Source: Phalacrocorax aristotelis
Lineage: Eukaryota; Chordata; Aves; Suliformes; Phalacrocoracidae
Direction: 5' to 3'
Length of the DNA stretch: 64,000 bases
Assembly (NCBI RefSeq): GCF_949628215.1
Contig: NC_134282.1
Span: 1,905,001 to 1,969,000 of the forward strand
The notes under the pieces are model-generated. The model saw nothing but the letters and a program-made list of their open reading frames with translations. It was not told where the DNA came from and ran no database searches. Made by a program: the position numbers and the translations under genes. How positions within the stretch are numbered: the first letter of the stretch is position 1; each line of letters begins with the position of its first letter. Of the stretch, positions 1 through 11,300 are shown one piece after another.

Positions 1-467
1 AGCTTGCTTGAATCATATCATTCTAACCACTGTCATGTGGAAAAGACAAACCTTTTAACGTTCTATGAAGTGTCATTTTGTGATAATTTTAAACAGAGGC
101 AGCTTATTCTAGTCAAAGGACTACGCTAATTCTGGAATCAGAAGGTTAAGAAAAAAAAAAGACTCATCACTTAAATGATTAGACTCCTAATTTTCAAAGC
201 CATATTGATTCTTATTATGACTGGGCACTAAGCACACTCTGCTGCTTTAGAAAATACCAGCAAGTACCGCTCCTCTATGTGCTACAACCCTGCAAATCTG
301 GATCTTGGTGGCAAAGTCATGTGGGAAAATAAGCTTCAGACTCTAATCAGTTAAAGGAGTTAATCTTTGGCTTCTTTTTAAACGTTTGTTGGACTTAGAA
401 GTTGTCACTGAGCTACCTCAACTTTTCTTTCTTATGGATAAAACAGGTTTTTCTGTTGTCTCCTCAG
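1..467 (+). other. ZMAT3: ZMAT3 last intron, 3' part
   Basis: This AT-rich stretch ends in a pyrimidine-rich tract and a CAG acceptor at 465-467, directly before the recognisable ZMAT3 exon. I see no other exon in it; the preceding ZMAT3 exons must lie before the window. The reading frame starting near 386 runs through this intron only because no stop happens to fall there, so its first 27 residues are not part of the protein. Confidence 0.75.
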
Positions 468-679
468 GTCCCTACTTCAATCCCCGCTCACGCCAGAGGA
501 TCCCTCGGGATCTGGCCATGTGCGTCACCCCCAGCGGCCAGTTCTACTGCTCCATGTGCAATGCCGGGGCCAGCGAGGAGATGGAGTTCAGACAACACTT
601 AGAAAGCAAACAGCATAAAAGCAAGGTGTCCGAACAGCGGTATAGAAACGAGATGGAGAACCTAGGCTATGTACAATGA
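468..679 (+). CDS. ZMAT3: ZMAT3 (WIG1/PAG608) last coding exon, C-terminal zinc finger
   Basis: This is the 3'-terminal coding exon of ZMAT3, a p53-induced nuclear double-stranded-RNA and AU-rich-element binding protein with three matrin/U1-type zinc fingers. The exon begins after the CAG at 465-467. Its first two bases complete a split glycine codon (phase 1), followed by PYFNPRSRQRIPRDLAMC and then the third finger. That finger has the pattern C-x2-C-x12-H-x5-H (CSMCNAG through QHLESKQH). The protein ends RYRNEMENLGYVQ with TGA at 677-679. Only the last 69 complete residues of a protein that is about 289 residues in human are present; the first two fingers are upstream of the window. The identification rests on near-identity to the mammalian C-terminus as I remember it. 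ZNF385-family proteins have related fingers, but KCNMB2 as neighbour supports ZMAT3. The gene is convergent with KCNMB2. Confidence 0.93.
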
Positions 680-2194
680 TGCACCACCCTTGGTAGTAGT
701 TTGCAAATAGAGCAGCTTGTCTCTCGCCTGCTGTTTGCCACATGCCCTGCTTTGTGCTCCGTTTGATAGGAGTATGCTCTCGAGCTATACATGTAACACC
801 TGCAAACTTAATGGTATGGTTAGATTTTTTTTCTGTCATAGTTGGCAGGATGACGCTGTGCAGGACATGAAGTGTTTTTGATGTTTGTTTGCTAATTATC
901 TAAGGCTCTTCATTGTATTGAGTGGTGGGGAGGGCTTTATGTCTTCTCCCTAGCCTTCTGCATGAATATGCAAAGCCCAAGAAGTGCTGGGAACTTCTGT
1001 GGTTCTACCACGCGGGTGGACCATGTGCAAAGCTCGCTCCCATCTTTGCACACCATAGAGCAGTGCTCCAGAATGCCTCCTTACAGCAGACTGAATCTCT
1101 GGGCAGCTTGTAAAGGAGGGAATGGGGCCTGTGAATGTGTGAATTAGGTGGTGTACTTGTCCACAAATTGCTGCTTTGGCCCCCATTGCAGCCCAGAGTA
1201 AGTTCTTTCCACATCCCTGTAGAAAGGCTGTGCATACCTGCCCTCCTTGGAGGGTCATGCTGCTTACCGCTTCCTCTGTGATGCAGATTTCATTCTGAAG
1301 ATCTGACATTGGATATCAGTTGCTTAGCCACATCCAGAAATACTCTCTTCTACCAGTTAACAATGATAAAAGATTCTCAGGGTTGTTGGCTGGGCACCTT
1401 GATGCACCATGGGTGCAGCTCATCTCCCTGAAGAGAGTCTTTGGGAGACTCAGTGGCTTAATGAAGTGAATTGGAAAGCAAACCTGCTCAGATGAGATGT
1501 GCTCTGCTCTGATTCTGCCTTAGACTTGGTAGGGTTGAGAATATGTTGGAAGGAGCTATCAAAAGTAAATTCTTTGCATACTGATGTAGAAGAGAGCAAG
1601 TGTTGGTCTCTGGCCAGCGGCTCCCTTGCTCTGGGAAAGCAGGGATGCCTGGACCTTGGGGAGCAGATACCGGTATGTCCCGCTTCCATTGCCATTCCCT
1701 GGACAAAACCCAGCGGGTTATAGAGGAGAGGTGAAATGCTCCTTTGGGCTAGAGCAAACAATATTGGATTAATTCCCTCCCCCCTTGCTTTCTTTTTCCA
1801 TCTCAGAATGGGTTTTAATTCCATTTCTTGATGTGAACTTCACTGTTTTAGGGACCATCAAAAATCCAAAGTTAGGTAGGATGTAAATGTCAGGGGTGGT
1901 GATTGTTTGAGTAACAGCTTTTTGGCCAGGCAGAAGTATTCATGAAACTTGTTAAGCAACTCTGTAAATGCAGACAAACCCAAAGGGTGTGTGTCTGTTT
2001 TGGTTTTCCTTAGCAAAAGTAGAAAGAAGATAAAGAGCAGAAGTAGGGCTGGCATTTATTTTTCAGCTCATTTGGGTAGATGTGAGGAGCTGTGGTTGGA
2101 ATCCAGTTTACAGTGTTTCTCAAGCCTTGGCTCCAGTGGCAAGTGCAGCATGTAGGTAACCTCCGCTGGAGCTGATGCACCACTGCGCTGCTAC

Positions 2195-2250
2195 AGCTGT
2201 ACGCTGGCGTAGCTTCGTTGACTTCAGTGGAGGTGCAGAGAGGGGGTAAA
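2195..2250. repeat. Ancient palindromic-repeat remnant (GACTTCAGTGGAG core)
   Basis: The stretch contains GTTGACTTCAGTGGAGGTGCAGAG, resembling the core of a widespread amniote repeat whose units read like 'TTGACTTCAATGGAGTTACACC'. Only a short degenerate piece is present. Family name not assigned. Confidence 0.3.
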
Positions 2251-2869
2251 GGAAGCATCATGGCTTGTCTCTCACTCCTCGTTAGGCAGTAGGTTGAGTT
2301 AGATGCAGCTCTGCTGGTTTCGCTAGCATTTTACCAGGGATAAATTTTACCTAGTGCATAATGTTGATGGTAGCTCCCCCACCCCCTTTTTTGCCATTCT
2401 TATCCTGCCTCTTGCATTCCAGAAGGACTTTCTGCTTGCCTTAAAAAACCAAAAATGAGTAAACTAACAAATCCAGATAGCTTTCATTCATCTTTCTAGT
2501 CCACCTCGAAAAGGTTTGCTGCACTTGGACGCTCCTCAGAAATAGAGTATTGTTATCTTCAGCTACCTGGGCATCAGGTAGCTGTGCAACCTTAACACAG
2601 CCTATCTGAATCCAGGTAACGTGAGCTCTTGCACAGTAGTTGAAAGCAACCCCCTCCGTCCTTCCATGCTGATCCTTGCCCTGCAGGTACAGGCAGAGCA
2701 ATGGCTATCCTCTTGAACGGGATTCCCCCTCTCCTTTCTGCAAAGCCCGATTAAATAGGGTTTGCCTACTGGAGCACACTGGAAGGTAGGAGGACAGGTG
2801 CCCAGGTTGCAAAGCACTAACTAAGCAGTTCTGACAGCCTGTAAGTCTGTTTCTTCTGTGCTTTCCTGC

Positions 2870-2955
2870 CCCTGGCTCACCCTCTGTGTGGCCTTGAAGA
2901 ACATTCCCCTTGCAAATGTCTCTCGTCAGCCTTTTCCCCGGTCTTTTGCAGTCAA
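2870..2955 (-). repeat. MIR-like SINE remnant
   Basis: On the + strand this reads like the reverse complement of the MIR 3' half: a CCCTGGCTC start, TGTGTGGCCTTG, then a pyrimidine-rich tract ending in CTTTTCCCC. Many positions diverge. It lies in the probable ZMAT3 3'UTR. Confidence 0.35.
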
Positions 2956-4360
2956 AGAAGGGCTCTGGTTTTCTCTTAATGTTCTGTCTTTTGTTTTGCT
3001 AGTCTAACACCACTGTGTAGGGACAAAGGGAGCTGGATGAGCCTCGCTGCTATGCATTTTGCCAGAGCCATCCTTGCATTTATGGTTAAACATCTCTCTT
3101 GCTGTAAATTCATTTGTGGCATTTCCTACAGGCTGCAATTAGTAGCTGAAAACCAACACTTTGTAAAATATGAGCTGGAGGAGCTGTAGGTACCGGTGTT
3201 GTCTAGCTTACTGCTAGGGCCGAGAAGGCATTTTTGTCTGCTCTCACGTGTCCCAAAAATCAGCTGTTCACCACTTTGCTTTGGTTGCTGCTCCTGCTCC
3301 CAGCACGGCGATCTGCTCCTCATCTGGCATTTCCAGTGACTGCTGGAGGTGTCAGAACTCCGTTTGCTCTGTGCTGTTACCTCCGTGTTACAGCTGGTGC
3401 AGACATGCCACAGCTCGCTAGCGCGTTCCGGAGGGTGTGTGAGGGAGATGCAGGGGGCTGTTCCTGCAGGCTCCTCTCTGCACAAGCCTGAGACTGGTTT
3501 TGAGGAATGGTCCTGAGCAGAGAGGCCTGTAGCTGCTTTGTTTTGTTCAAGGGAGTGCAAGTGAGTGTCACCACCCTGAGAATTTCAAAGTGGTGGGTTA
3601 TATGGCAGGTATAACGCAGACAGTGGGACTCAGGTGACAGGAGTAGGACAGGTTTCCTACAAGGGAGGAAAGATATTTCTTGCTGGGAGAAGCAGCTGAG
3701 ACTTGCTTTGCCCCAGTGCTCTGTTGTGGCCATCCCTACCAGTGACCAAACCTTGCTTCTCCCTCTTCAGCATTGCTTAACGGTTTGTAATCTTCCCACT
3801 GTCCCTCCAGCATAGAAAATTGTTGACTGCAAAGAGAAAACATCCCACCTCACTAATATAATTGGGGTTCGGGCCAATCCAAACTCATACTTGTCAGCAT
3901 GAGAAACTGGGTGGATCCTGATTTTAATTTCTGTGAAAGCTGTTCCCTAAATCAGTGTTCAAAACACATATTGAAAACACATCCTGGCCAAACCCTGTTT
4001 GGCATAGATGGGCTGGGGAGAATACTGTACAGCTGTAGTACCATTTTCCAGACCCACTGAATCTTTTTCTCATGTTAAACAAAGTACCAAACCCAAGAAA
4101 TAGGACTTCTGTGAAGCTGTCACATTGGCCAGTAGGTTAATGACCTTTGCTGCTAGAAACAAAATATAAATCAATGTGTTAGTATTTATTTTACTGTGCT
4201 GACCACTAATTGATTTGTTAATATTAAAGGCATTATTTTGTAGGTAGTTTTTGTTTAAACAGAAAACTCTACATCGCACTTTGCTTTTGGATCAGAACAG
4301 GTATTTATTATATTTGTGAAAATGTTTTCCCTCCCACATATGTATTGTTTTCTTTCCCTT

Positions 4361-4423
4361 GATAAAAAAAAAACCCAAACAAAACCCACCCCAAACAAAA
4401 AAAACCAAACACCCCAAATCCAA
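4361..4423 (+). repeat. A/C-rich low-complexity tract
   Basis: A run made almost only of A and C (repeating AAAACCC and AAACAAAA words) inside the probable ZMAT3 3'UTR. It gives rise to lysine/proline-rich spurious reading frames. Confidence 0.8.
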
Positions 4424-5160
4424 CCAGTGGATCTTCTTTGTTTCTTTTCATGGCAAACAAAATGGGGATTTCCTTGCAACTCACTTTTAAATGTCCATTC
4501 CTAATTTTTGGTTTTTTAGCTCCAATGGTTCCTTTGGTAACCTGGAATAGTATTTTTAGAGACGTATGAAGTTCATACTGCATAACTATTTCTTTTAAGG
4601 CAAGGAAGTAAAGTATGGAATCCATGAATTTGTGAGGAGTATGGAAGTGATACTGTTCTGTTTGTATGAAGCGTTAGCTGTTATTTTGCAATCTGCACTA
4701 ATGAGTAAATGTGTTATAATCTTGCCTAACATTGCTCTGTTTTTGACTTTGGCTTTCTTTATGTACATCAAAAGGAACCCTGAAAACTTCTGTGGAGTTG
4801 CTTAGGATGGTCATCAATGTAATGCGGGGTTTTTTTTCTGTAAAGCTTCTTGTCTTCTTTCCTTTTCTAGATGCCCATCATAGGGCATTAGAAGGGAAAG
4901 CTACTGCCATGAGCACGGATTCATATTTTAGCTTACTAATGCATGATGTCCTTTTGCTACATTACTTAAGTAATGCTCTCACTGTAACGGATGGGAATCT
5001 TGCCCAAGGCAGGAATAAATGATATACCCTGGCTAAATGTATTGTGTTGGCTAGGGCCAGGCGAGGTACACTGCTGAAACTTGTCTTTTACTCCTAAGCT
5101 TGGTTTACAACACTCTTAAGGTTTTGCTTTTTGAGGAATGTGTATCTGGTTCCGTAAGGA

Positions 5161-5218
5161 TTTGGTCCTGCTCCAGCTAAAATAGTGTGAAGTACATTGA
5201 CTTGAGCAGGAGCAAGCC
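5161..5218. repeat. Ancient palindromic-repeat remnant with inverted ends
   Basis: The ends are inverted copies: GGTCCTGCTCC near 5164-5174 and GAGCAGGAGCAAGCC near 5204-5218, with TACATTGACTT between. This matches the layout of a common archosaur/turtle palindromic element ('TCCTGCTCCCATTGAAGTCAATGG...'). It could form a hairpin in the ZMAT3 3'UTR. Confidence 0.45.
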
Positions 5219-5872
5219 TTGAAACCCTTCAGGAATTTCATACTGCTGATGTTTTCTCATGTATGTGGTATGGTTTGGTTTTTTTTTAAAAAAATTTTAC
5301 AACCATATATACAAGGATGCTCTGGATGAGATGAACATCTGTTGCCGATTATGGAAAAACAAATGCCATGGCTGCCAAAGGATTAACGGAAAATGGAGAA
5401 GTATGGACCTAGTTTCTTGGAAGTTAGTGGCTAAGCTCCTGTTGTTTTGAGCTGGGCTGGCTGCTTTGCCATCTGCGTAAAGTTGGAAGTGAAAATAAAA
5501 TCCACTTTCAAATAAATGTGGTCAAACAATAGTTTTGGGAACCTCTCCTTTTAAAAAACAGTGTCACGGTTAAAACTTTATCTTTTTACCCAAAGCATCT
5601 GCAGGTAAAGGCAGGACTGTGGATTTTTAAAAATGAAACCGGTTTTTAAGTCTGTGTTTTGCAGGGGAGGAATTACTTGATTTAATTTCCTTCTGCATCT
5701 GTCCAGCAACATCATTCGCAAGTGCTTTGAATGCGTTTCATCTAGAGCCTTCTTGTCAGGTTGGTTTTGTACATTTGTCCTTATTTTCTTTATATCGTAC
5801 TGACCCCCGTGAGGGAATAGTTGATGAAAATGATTTTTTTTCCTTTTATATTTTTTTTCTTCTTCAGCATAT

Positions 5873-5878
5873 AATAAA
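5873..5878 (+). terminator. Candidate ZMAT3 poly(A) signal (AATAAA)
   Basis: The hexamer AATAAA is followed by a CA dinucleotide near 5900 and a GT-rich element just after. Alternatives at 5494 and 5511 have a weaker downstream element. This is the best 3' end visible between the ZMAT3 stop and the CR1 copy at 6.7 kb. Confidence 0.4.
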
Positions 5879-5900
5879 TCATCTTGCTCTTATCATTGTA

Positions 5901-6700
5901 CAGCCTTAGTGTTTGGTATTGCTACTGCTCCCGATATAGCTGGACTATGCATGACTGAATTGATTTTAGCCTAGCATTGAGCGTGACTACATGAGTAATA
6001 TGTTTTAATACACTGATAAAGGAGTATAGTCCAGTGTAGGATTTGTTACTCTGGAGGGGAGTCAGCATACTTTCAACTATTAGCAAAAGCCAGCTGAGTT
6101 CTCCCCCTGAGCTGTCTTGGCTTCAGGAGGGGTTGGGAGTGTTCAGCATCTGACAGGACGGGAGCCAGAAGGTACGGGAAGGGCTCTGTTTCCAGCGGTG
6201 CTTTCCCCCTGGGTAGACATCACGAGCTCTGCAATAGCCCCAGGCTGAGCCATGGACTGACTTTCAACTCTTACTGTAAAAAGGTGGGGACGAGCTGAGC
6301 CTGATACTTAGGTTTGCACATTTTTTGCCAATGTGCTCTTTCCCTCTTTCATTAACAGAGGGCTGCAGAAGAGCATATGCTTATGCAGCGTAAATGACTT
6401 TCCAAACAGAAAGGACACTGAACTGGAGCCTTGAAGCACAGAAAATCTGGGGTTTGCTGGGTTCAGCTCAGGTAAGAGGAAACTGTTGCCCTTCCTCGGT
6501 GCTGCAGCCATGCTGTTTGTGCAGTGAGCTCTTGACCTCAAGGGCACTACCCTGGTGGCACATGTAAGACATTGTGTGGCTGCTGCTGAGGCACGGCGCC
6601 GAGTGTATCGGCAAGTGCGAACAGGGATGTGCCCCTGCACTCCCCGGTCCTCTGTTATTCAAGGCATTGGACCATTACAGAGAATAGTGACACTGTGGTG
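5901..6700. other. Intergenic, nothing recognised
   Basis: Between the likely ZMAT3 3' end and the first CR1 copy. Short reading frames on both strands show no recognisable protein. Confidence 0.6.
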
Positions 6701-6966
6701 GAATCATAGAATCACAGAATCATTAAGGTTGGAAAAGACAACACCCACAGGCCTCCTAAACCATGCCCTGAAGTACCATGTCTGCATGTTGTTTGAACCC
6801 CCCTCAGGGATGGTGACTCCCCCACCTCTCTGGGCAGCCTATGCCAACACCTGACCACTCTGTGAAGAAATTGTTCTAATATCCACGCTAAACCTCCCCT
6901 GACACAGCTCGAGGCCATTTCCTCTCGTTCTATTGCTGGTAACTTGGGAGAAGAGACCAACACTCT
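6701..6966 (-). mobile_element. CR1 LINE, 5'-truncated 3' end
   Basis: The + strand begins GAATCATAGAATCACAGAATCATT, the reverse complement of the CR1 3'-terminal octamer repeats, then continues AAGGTTGGAAAAGAC. It carries the antisense of the usual CR1 3' region (GGGATGGTGACTCCCCCACC, GGGCAGCCTATGCCAACACC, CTAAACCTCCCCTG, GAGGCCATTTCCTCTCG) and ends with AACTTGGGAGAAGAGACCAACA. About 265 bases remain of a 4-5 kb element, so it is a dead copy on the minus strand. The reading frames of 60-99 residues across it are spurious. Confidence 0.93.
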
Positions 6967-8065
6967 GGTAGATCCTGGCTTACCTTTTTGATCCTGGTTT
7001 ACTATTTTGTTGGGCTGAGAGCTGCCTCAGTGCTTAGGTGACTCTTCTGTGCTTACAGTGAAATGCAGGAGGCTTTGTGTTCTCATTTATAGTAAATAGA
7101 GTAATAAAAACTTGTAAGTGCAGCTTAATGTTAAATCTCACCCCAGCCCTTTGTTGCCTTAACCCATGCAGACTCTGTTATTTTTGGTCATCCTAGGAAC
7201 CAGAGAAGAGCAAATCTCTACAGAGCAGCATGTCCCCACTATCAAATGTTAAAGCACTGCCTTTTTAATACTTGCATGTAGTAATTGTATTCTATGTTAA
7301 TTCTATAGAAACTTGCTACAGTCAAACCATAGTGACACGCAGAGAGAGATACCTGGGCAACCGAATACAGAGTCACAGGCATTTGTTTAATTAGTCAGCA
7401 GATAAAAAAAAATACAAAAATGGATTAAAATCTGAGTAATTGTATGATTTGAAAGCATAAATAGCCCTCCTTCCACTTCTCTAATTACCCTGGTGTCTAA
7501 GGATCTCGTTTAGTTGTTTTGCAGTATTCTGCAGCTGAGGAAGTAAAGTTTAGAAAAAAATAAGTGAATCACACAGAAAGCCTGTGGCTGAGAAGGAAGA
7601 TTAAACCCTTTAAACGCCAAGCTGCTGACCCTGCCACATCTCCATTCAGCTTCTCAGTTCACAGGCTGAGGAAAGTGACCGGATTTTAAAAACAATTTGA
7701 TTAAGAATAATTTGATTTTTTTTTTTTAAATATGTAATGGCTTTACAATAAACTACAATGGTTAGGAAATGGACTTTAGCATATGGTTTCAAAATAATGA
7801 AACTTGGCAGAGAGAGCTCTCAATATTGCTTCTGCCATTAAATCTTAGTGCAGAGACGGGAAAGTAACAGCTTTTAGGAGAATTGTGGAGGGTGCGTGTT
7901 TGTGAAGTGCAGGTTCTGGAGGTGCTTCTGTATTCATTTATGTCCACTTCACATAAATTCCCTCTGTTCCTACTTCCAGTTCTCCTAAAGCATTTGAATT
8001 GAATGCTGTTTGTCTGTTTTGGAATAGTAATGAGCTGCTCTAGCAGGTAATACCTGGAATTTATT

Positions 8066-8205
8066 GGCCTAATCCTTCAGCGAGTGACACGCTTTCCATT
8101 GGCCTTATTCCACTGGGCTTGCTTCACCTCTCTACCTGCATGAAACAAGAGCAGATCTATTTAAAGTCAGGGGAATTACACAAGTGTAAAGAGAGAAAGT
8201 AAGAT
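8066..8205. repeat. Ancient palindromic-repeat remnant
   Basis: Starts GGCCTAATCCTTCAGCGAGTGA and ends with AAAGTCAGGGGAATTACACAAGTGTAA. These correspond to the outer and inner parts of the same amniote palindromic element seen at 5161 and 56331. Strongly diverged. Confidence 0.4.
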
Positions 8206-8269
8206 TACCCACAGTATATTATCTGAGACTAGAGAGAGTCTCTGGCTGGTGTTTGCTGTACACATGCAG

Positions 8270-8274
<5 letters not shown>

Positions 8275-8304
<30 letters not shown>
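8275..8304 (+). repeat. Poly(A) tract of 30 bases
   Basis: An uninterrupted run of 30 adenines. Avian CR1 elements do not end in poly(A), and no recognisable retrocopied gene precedes it, so it is either simple-sequence expansion or the tail of an unrecognised insertion. Confidence 0.95.
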
Positions 8305-8306
<2 letters not shown>

Positions 8307-11300
8307 AAGGCTTGTTGCTCAATATTAAGGTACAAGAAGGTACTGTGAATGAAAGAACAAGGTGCAGGGTTGTAAGAAGAAATTAACATAGTTGCATGAT
8401 AAACTAAATATGCTGCATTCGTTGTGTCTGTGGAATTTTATGCAGGAACGCAGTATTTAGCTGAAGAAGCCAGACTATGTACTTAGTGAAACGCAACGAG
8501 ATCATCAGTGTGAAAAACCCTACATTAGCCTGTGTATTACCCTGGATTTTAAAAGGTAAAATGTGGGTATGAAAAAAACCTGTGAAAAATCAAATGGCAA
8601 AATCCCAGTGCACCGGAAGAGATGATGACATATGGGTTAACGCCTGCTATTTCAGGGAGGCTGTGAAGAACACTTCAGACTTAAGGGACTTGTAAAAACA
8701 ACAGCATTATACGAAAAATCTTTGCAGCCGACTAGAGAGTTTGGGAGCTGACCGAGATGTCGTTTATGACAACAGCTCGGTTTTGCTCTGTGTGAACTTG
8801 TACAGGTAGGGGTTGTTTCAGCGAGGAGTGGAAGCTCCTGGGTGAGGCAGGGCTGGCTGTGGCCTCAGGAGCCTTGAGGTGTTCGTCCTTCTCTGCGTTG
8901 CACATACACACATATGTGACAGGTCATGCGGAGCAGTCCCGTTAAGGACTTTTCCTCCTTGGTATTATCCAGTATTTATACGAGCTCATTTTCCAGTAGC
9001 TCCTTACTGCAGCTACCCTGAACGCTGCTTGCAGTATGTCAGCAGCAGCATGTTGGGCCTAATTAGGAAATGGCCAAACTACCAAATACGTGGGAATCTT
9101 AGACGTAGCTTCTGTTTGTAAAAGCTGGGGAGCACTCGCTATTCATGTAATGGTGATGCTCAGAGTGTATTTGGATTAGCAGGTCCAAATTTAGGCAGAG
9201 GAACAATGCAATTTGTCTCTGGGGTATTGCATTTATTTATGTCAGGTGGGATTACGGGCTGCTGTGCGTTCTGCTGGTCTGCTGGATAGCTGGTACCAGG
9301 GTGCCCAGGCTCGAGAGCTGGGTGCTTCTCATGCCTTCTCTTACGACTGGTCTCTCTGACTATGTCTTTAGGGGTCTGTTTTTGACTAGTCTATCTCTGG
9401 TTTACCTTGTTACACAGTCATAGAAATGTAATTAATAGGACAGCTTTTATAATGTTTGTTTAATGACTTCAAATCAAAGTCTGTTTACTTGTGTGAATCA
9501 CAGATTTTTATTATGCAAAACCCAAGTAATTTCTAATGAATGTTACTGAAAAGTACCATGAAAAGCGGTAGCAGAAGAATGTAAATAAAAACAAGACAGA
9601 TCTTTCAAGGTTGCAGGATGAATGTGGCGGGACACAAAACTGAGGAGGTGGAAACGGGAAGCAGCAGTGGATAGTACCAGTCTGTCTTTTCCTGATCCCA
9701 CAGTCCCAAGACACATGGTGGATGTTCAGCTGCCGTATTTGCAGTTATACCCTTGAAATAATGTCTGATAAAATCCGAGCTACGCTGCTGACCGTTTGTA
9801 TTAGCCTTCCCTTGAGACTGATCTGCTGCAGCCCGGGCAACAGGCAGGATGCACAAGGTTTGGGGATCATTACGCACGGCTGAACTCCGGCACTCTGCTC
9901 CCACAAAGGCAAAATGCAGCAGGGGCAGGTTAAGCCCTTGCCCCCAGGGTGGGCTGTGTGTTAGCCTAATACCAGCGCAGAAGACACAATGACACTTGTT
10001 AAAGCGTAAGATGTAGCTGCCGCGTTCTTGAAGCTTTGAAGGAAGCGTTGGAGGTTGTGACTGAACAGCGTATGAAGAGAGGCACTAGATGTCCAGGGGG
10101 ATGTGGACGTGTGGAGTGGTATCTCTCCTCCTAACAGGTTTCTTGACAGACAGACGGTTACGTTAGCCTGGAGCCCTTTCATGCACTGCCTAGTGTCTAA
10201 CATGGGGGACAGATTTCTGGAGACACATTGTTAATCTAGATTAGCATTGATCTTCACACAGCTTCTCCCAGCTGCCAAGCGATGCAAGGATGGGTCAGAC
10301 CACTGTTATATGTATATACGTGCTGGGTATATATTAGAACATAATAAGCTTCCAAGGGAGTTCTAATCTGGGTACGGACTAGAGACGCTAATTACATGGC
10401 AACAGTCTTGACAATTAGCATGCATAGTTTTAACTTGCATTTCTGATTGCAGTAACAAAGCCAGCGTTGCCTTCTCCTCTCACTGACTTCAAAGGCACCG
10501 TCTTGATTTAAGAAACGATGTCCCAAAGCTGTTACAAGAGAGTGAAGCTGCGTTACTGCAACTGTCAGGCTGCCCACTTAACAAACTGGATGGTAAGCGG
10601 GTGAGCAGCCAAGCTCTCTGAAATGGCTCATGAGAGCTTTAGGTTACAAAATGCCAGCCAGCATTTATTGTCATTGCCATACAACATAATATTCCCATGG
10701 TGAATCCAGCATGGGTCTCCCAAATCAGAGCGTGCCTCCCCAAAGTATCAGGACCCAAAATTATACCTTGGGTCTGGGCTGTAATACTTAAACGAGGGGG
10801 GAAAGTAATAATCAGTGGAAGATGAGAACAGAAACAGAGAGAAAATTTGAAGTTCCCTTGGGTGATCCTGCCCGCCCTTGGACACAAGGTCATGGGTAAC
10901 ACTTAGAAATATTTGGCACCTTAATCTGTTTGGGTGTTTTCATAAATCTCAGCAGGCATTTTAAGTTGCTGTAGAGCTGCTGTAAATCTGATTGCAAGTA
11001 TTCTTTGAAAACAAGGCTTAGAAACCCAAGTGAGTTAGTCTTTTACAAAATTTCCCCTTACAAGGAGAGCCATTGGCATGCGGTTGTGCGACTGCAGCGG
11101 GTGCAGTGGCAGCCTTTGAGCCTAGCTAGGGTTTTCCAGGACAATTCCCTGCACAGAGCTGGGGTTGCCTGAACAGCCTATATCAAAATTAAAGACTGTA
11201 GTCCCCTGCCTCTGCTCAGGTGCAGCACTGGTTACCAATGCCAAACTACATGCTCTGTATAGAAACCCATCGTCTCAATACTGCAGTGTCAGTCAGATTA

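Larger units (their letters stand above)
680..5900 (+). other. ZMAT3: Probable ZMAT3 3'UTR (end uncertain)
   Basis: Mammalian ZMAT3 has an unusually long 3'UTR of several kilobases, and the sequence here is compatible with that: AT-rich, without credible ORFs. AATAAA hexamers occur at 5494-5499, 5511-5516 and 5873-5878. The last is followed about 20 bases on by a CA and then a T/G-rich run (GTGTTTGGTATTG), a good poly(A)-site arrangement. The interval also holds small repeat remnants and an A/C-rich low-complexity run. Transcript extent is inference; an earlier end is possible. Confidence 0.45.

Noticed and set aside
386-467. Upstream extension of the ZMAT3 frame from an ATG-like start
   Set aside because: The extension is intron; a CAG acceptor at 465-467 marks the exon start, and ZMAT3 residues before the split glycine come from an upstream exon.
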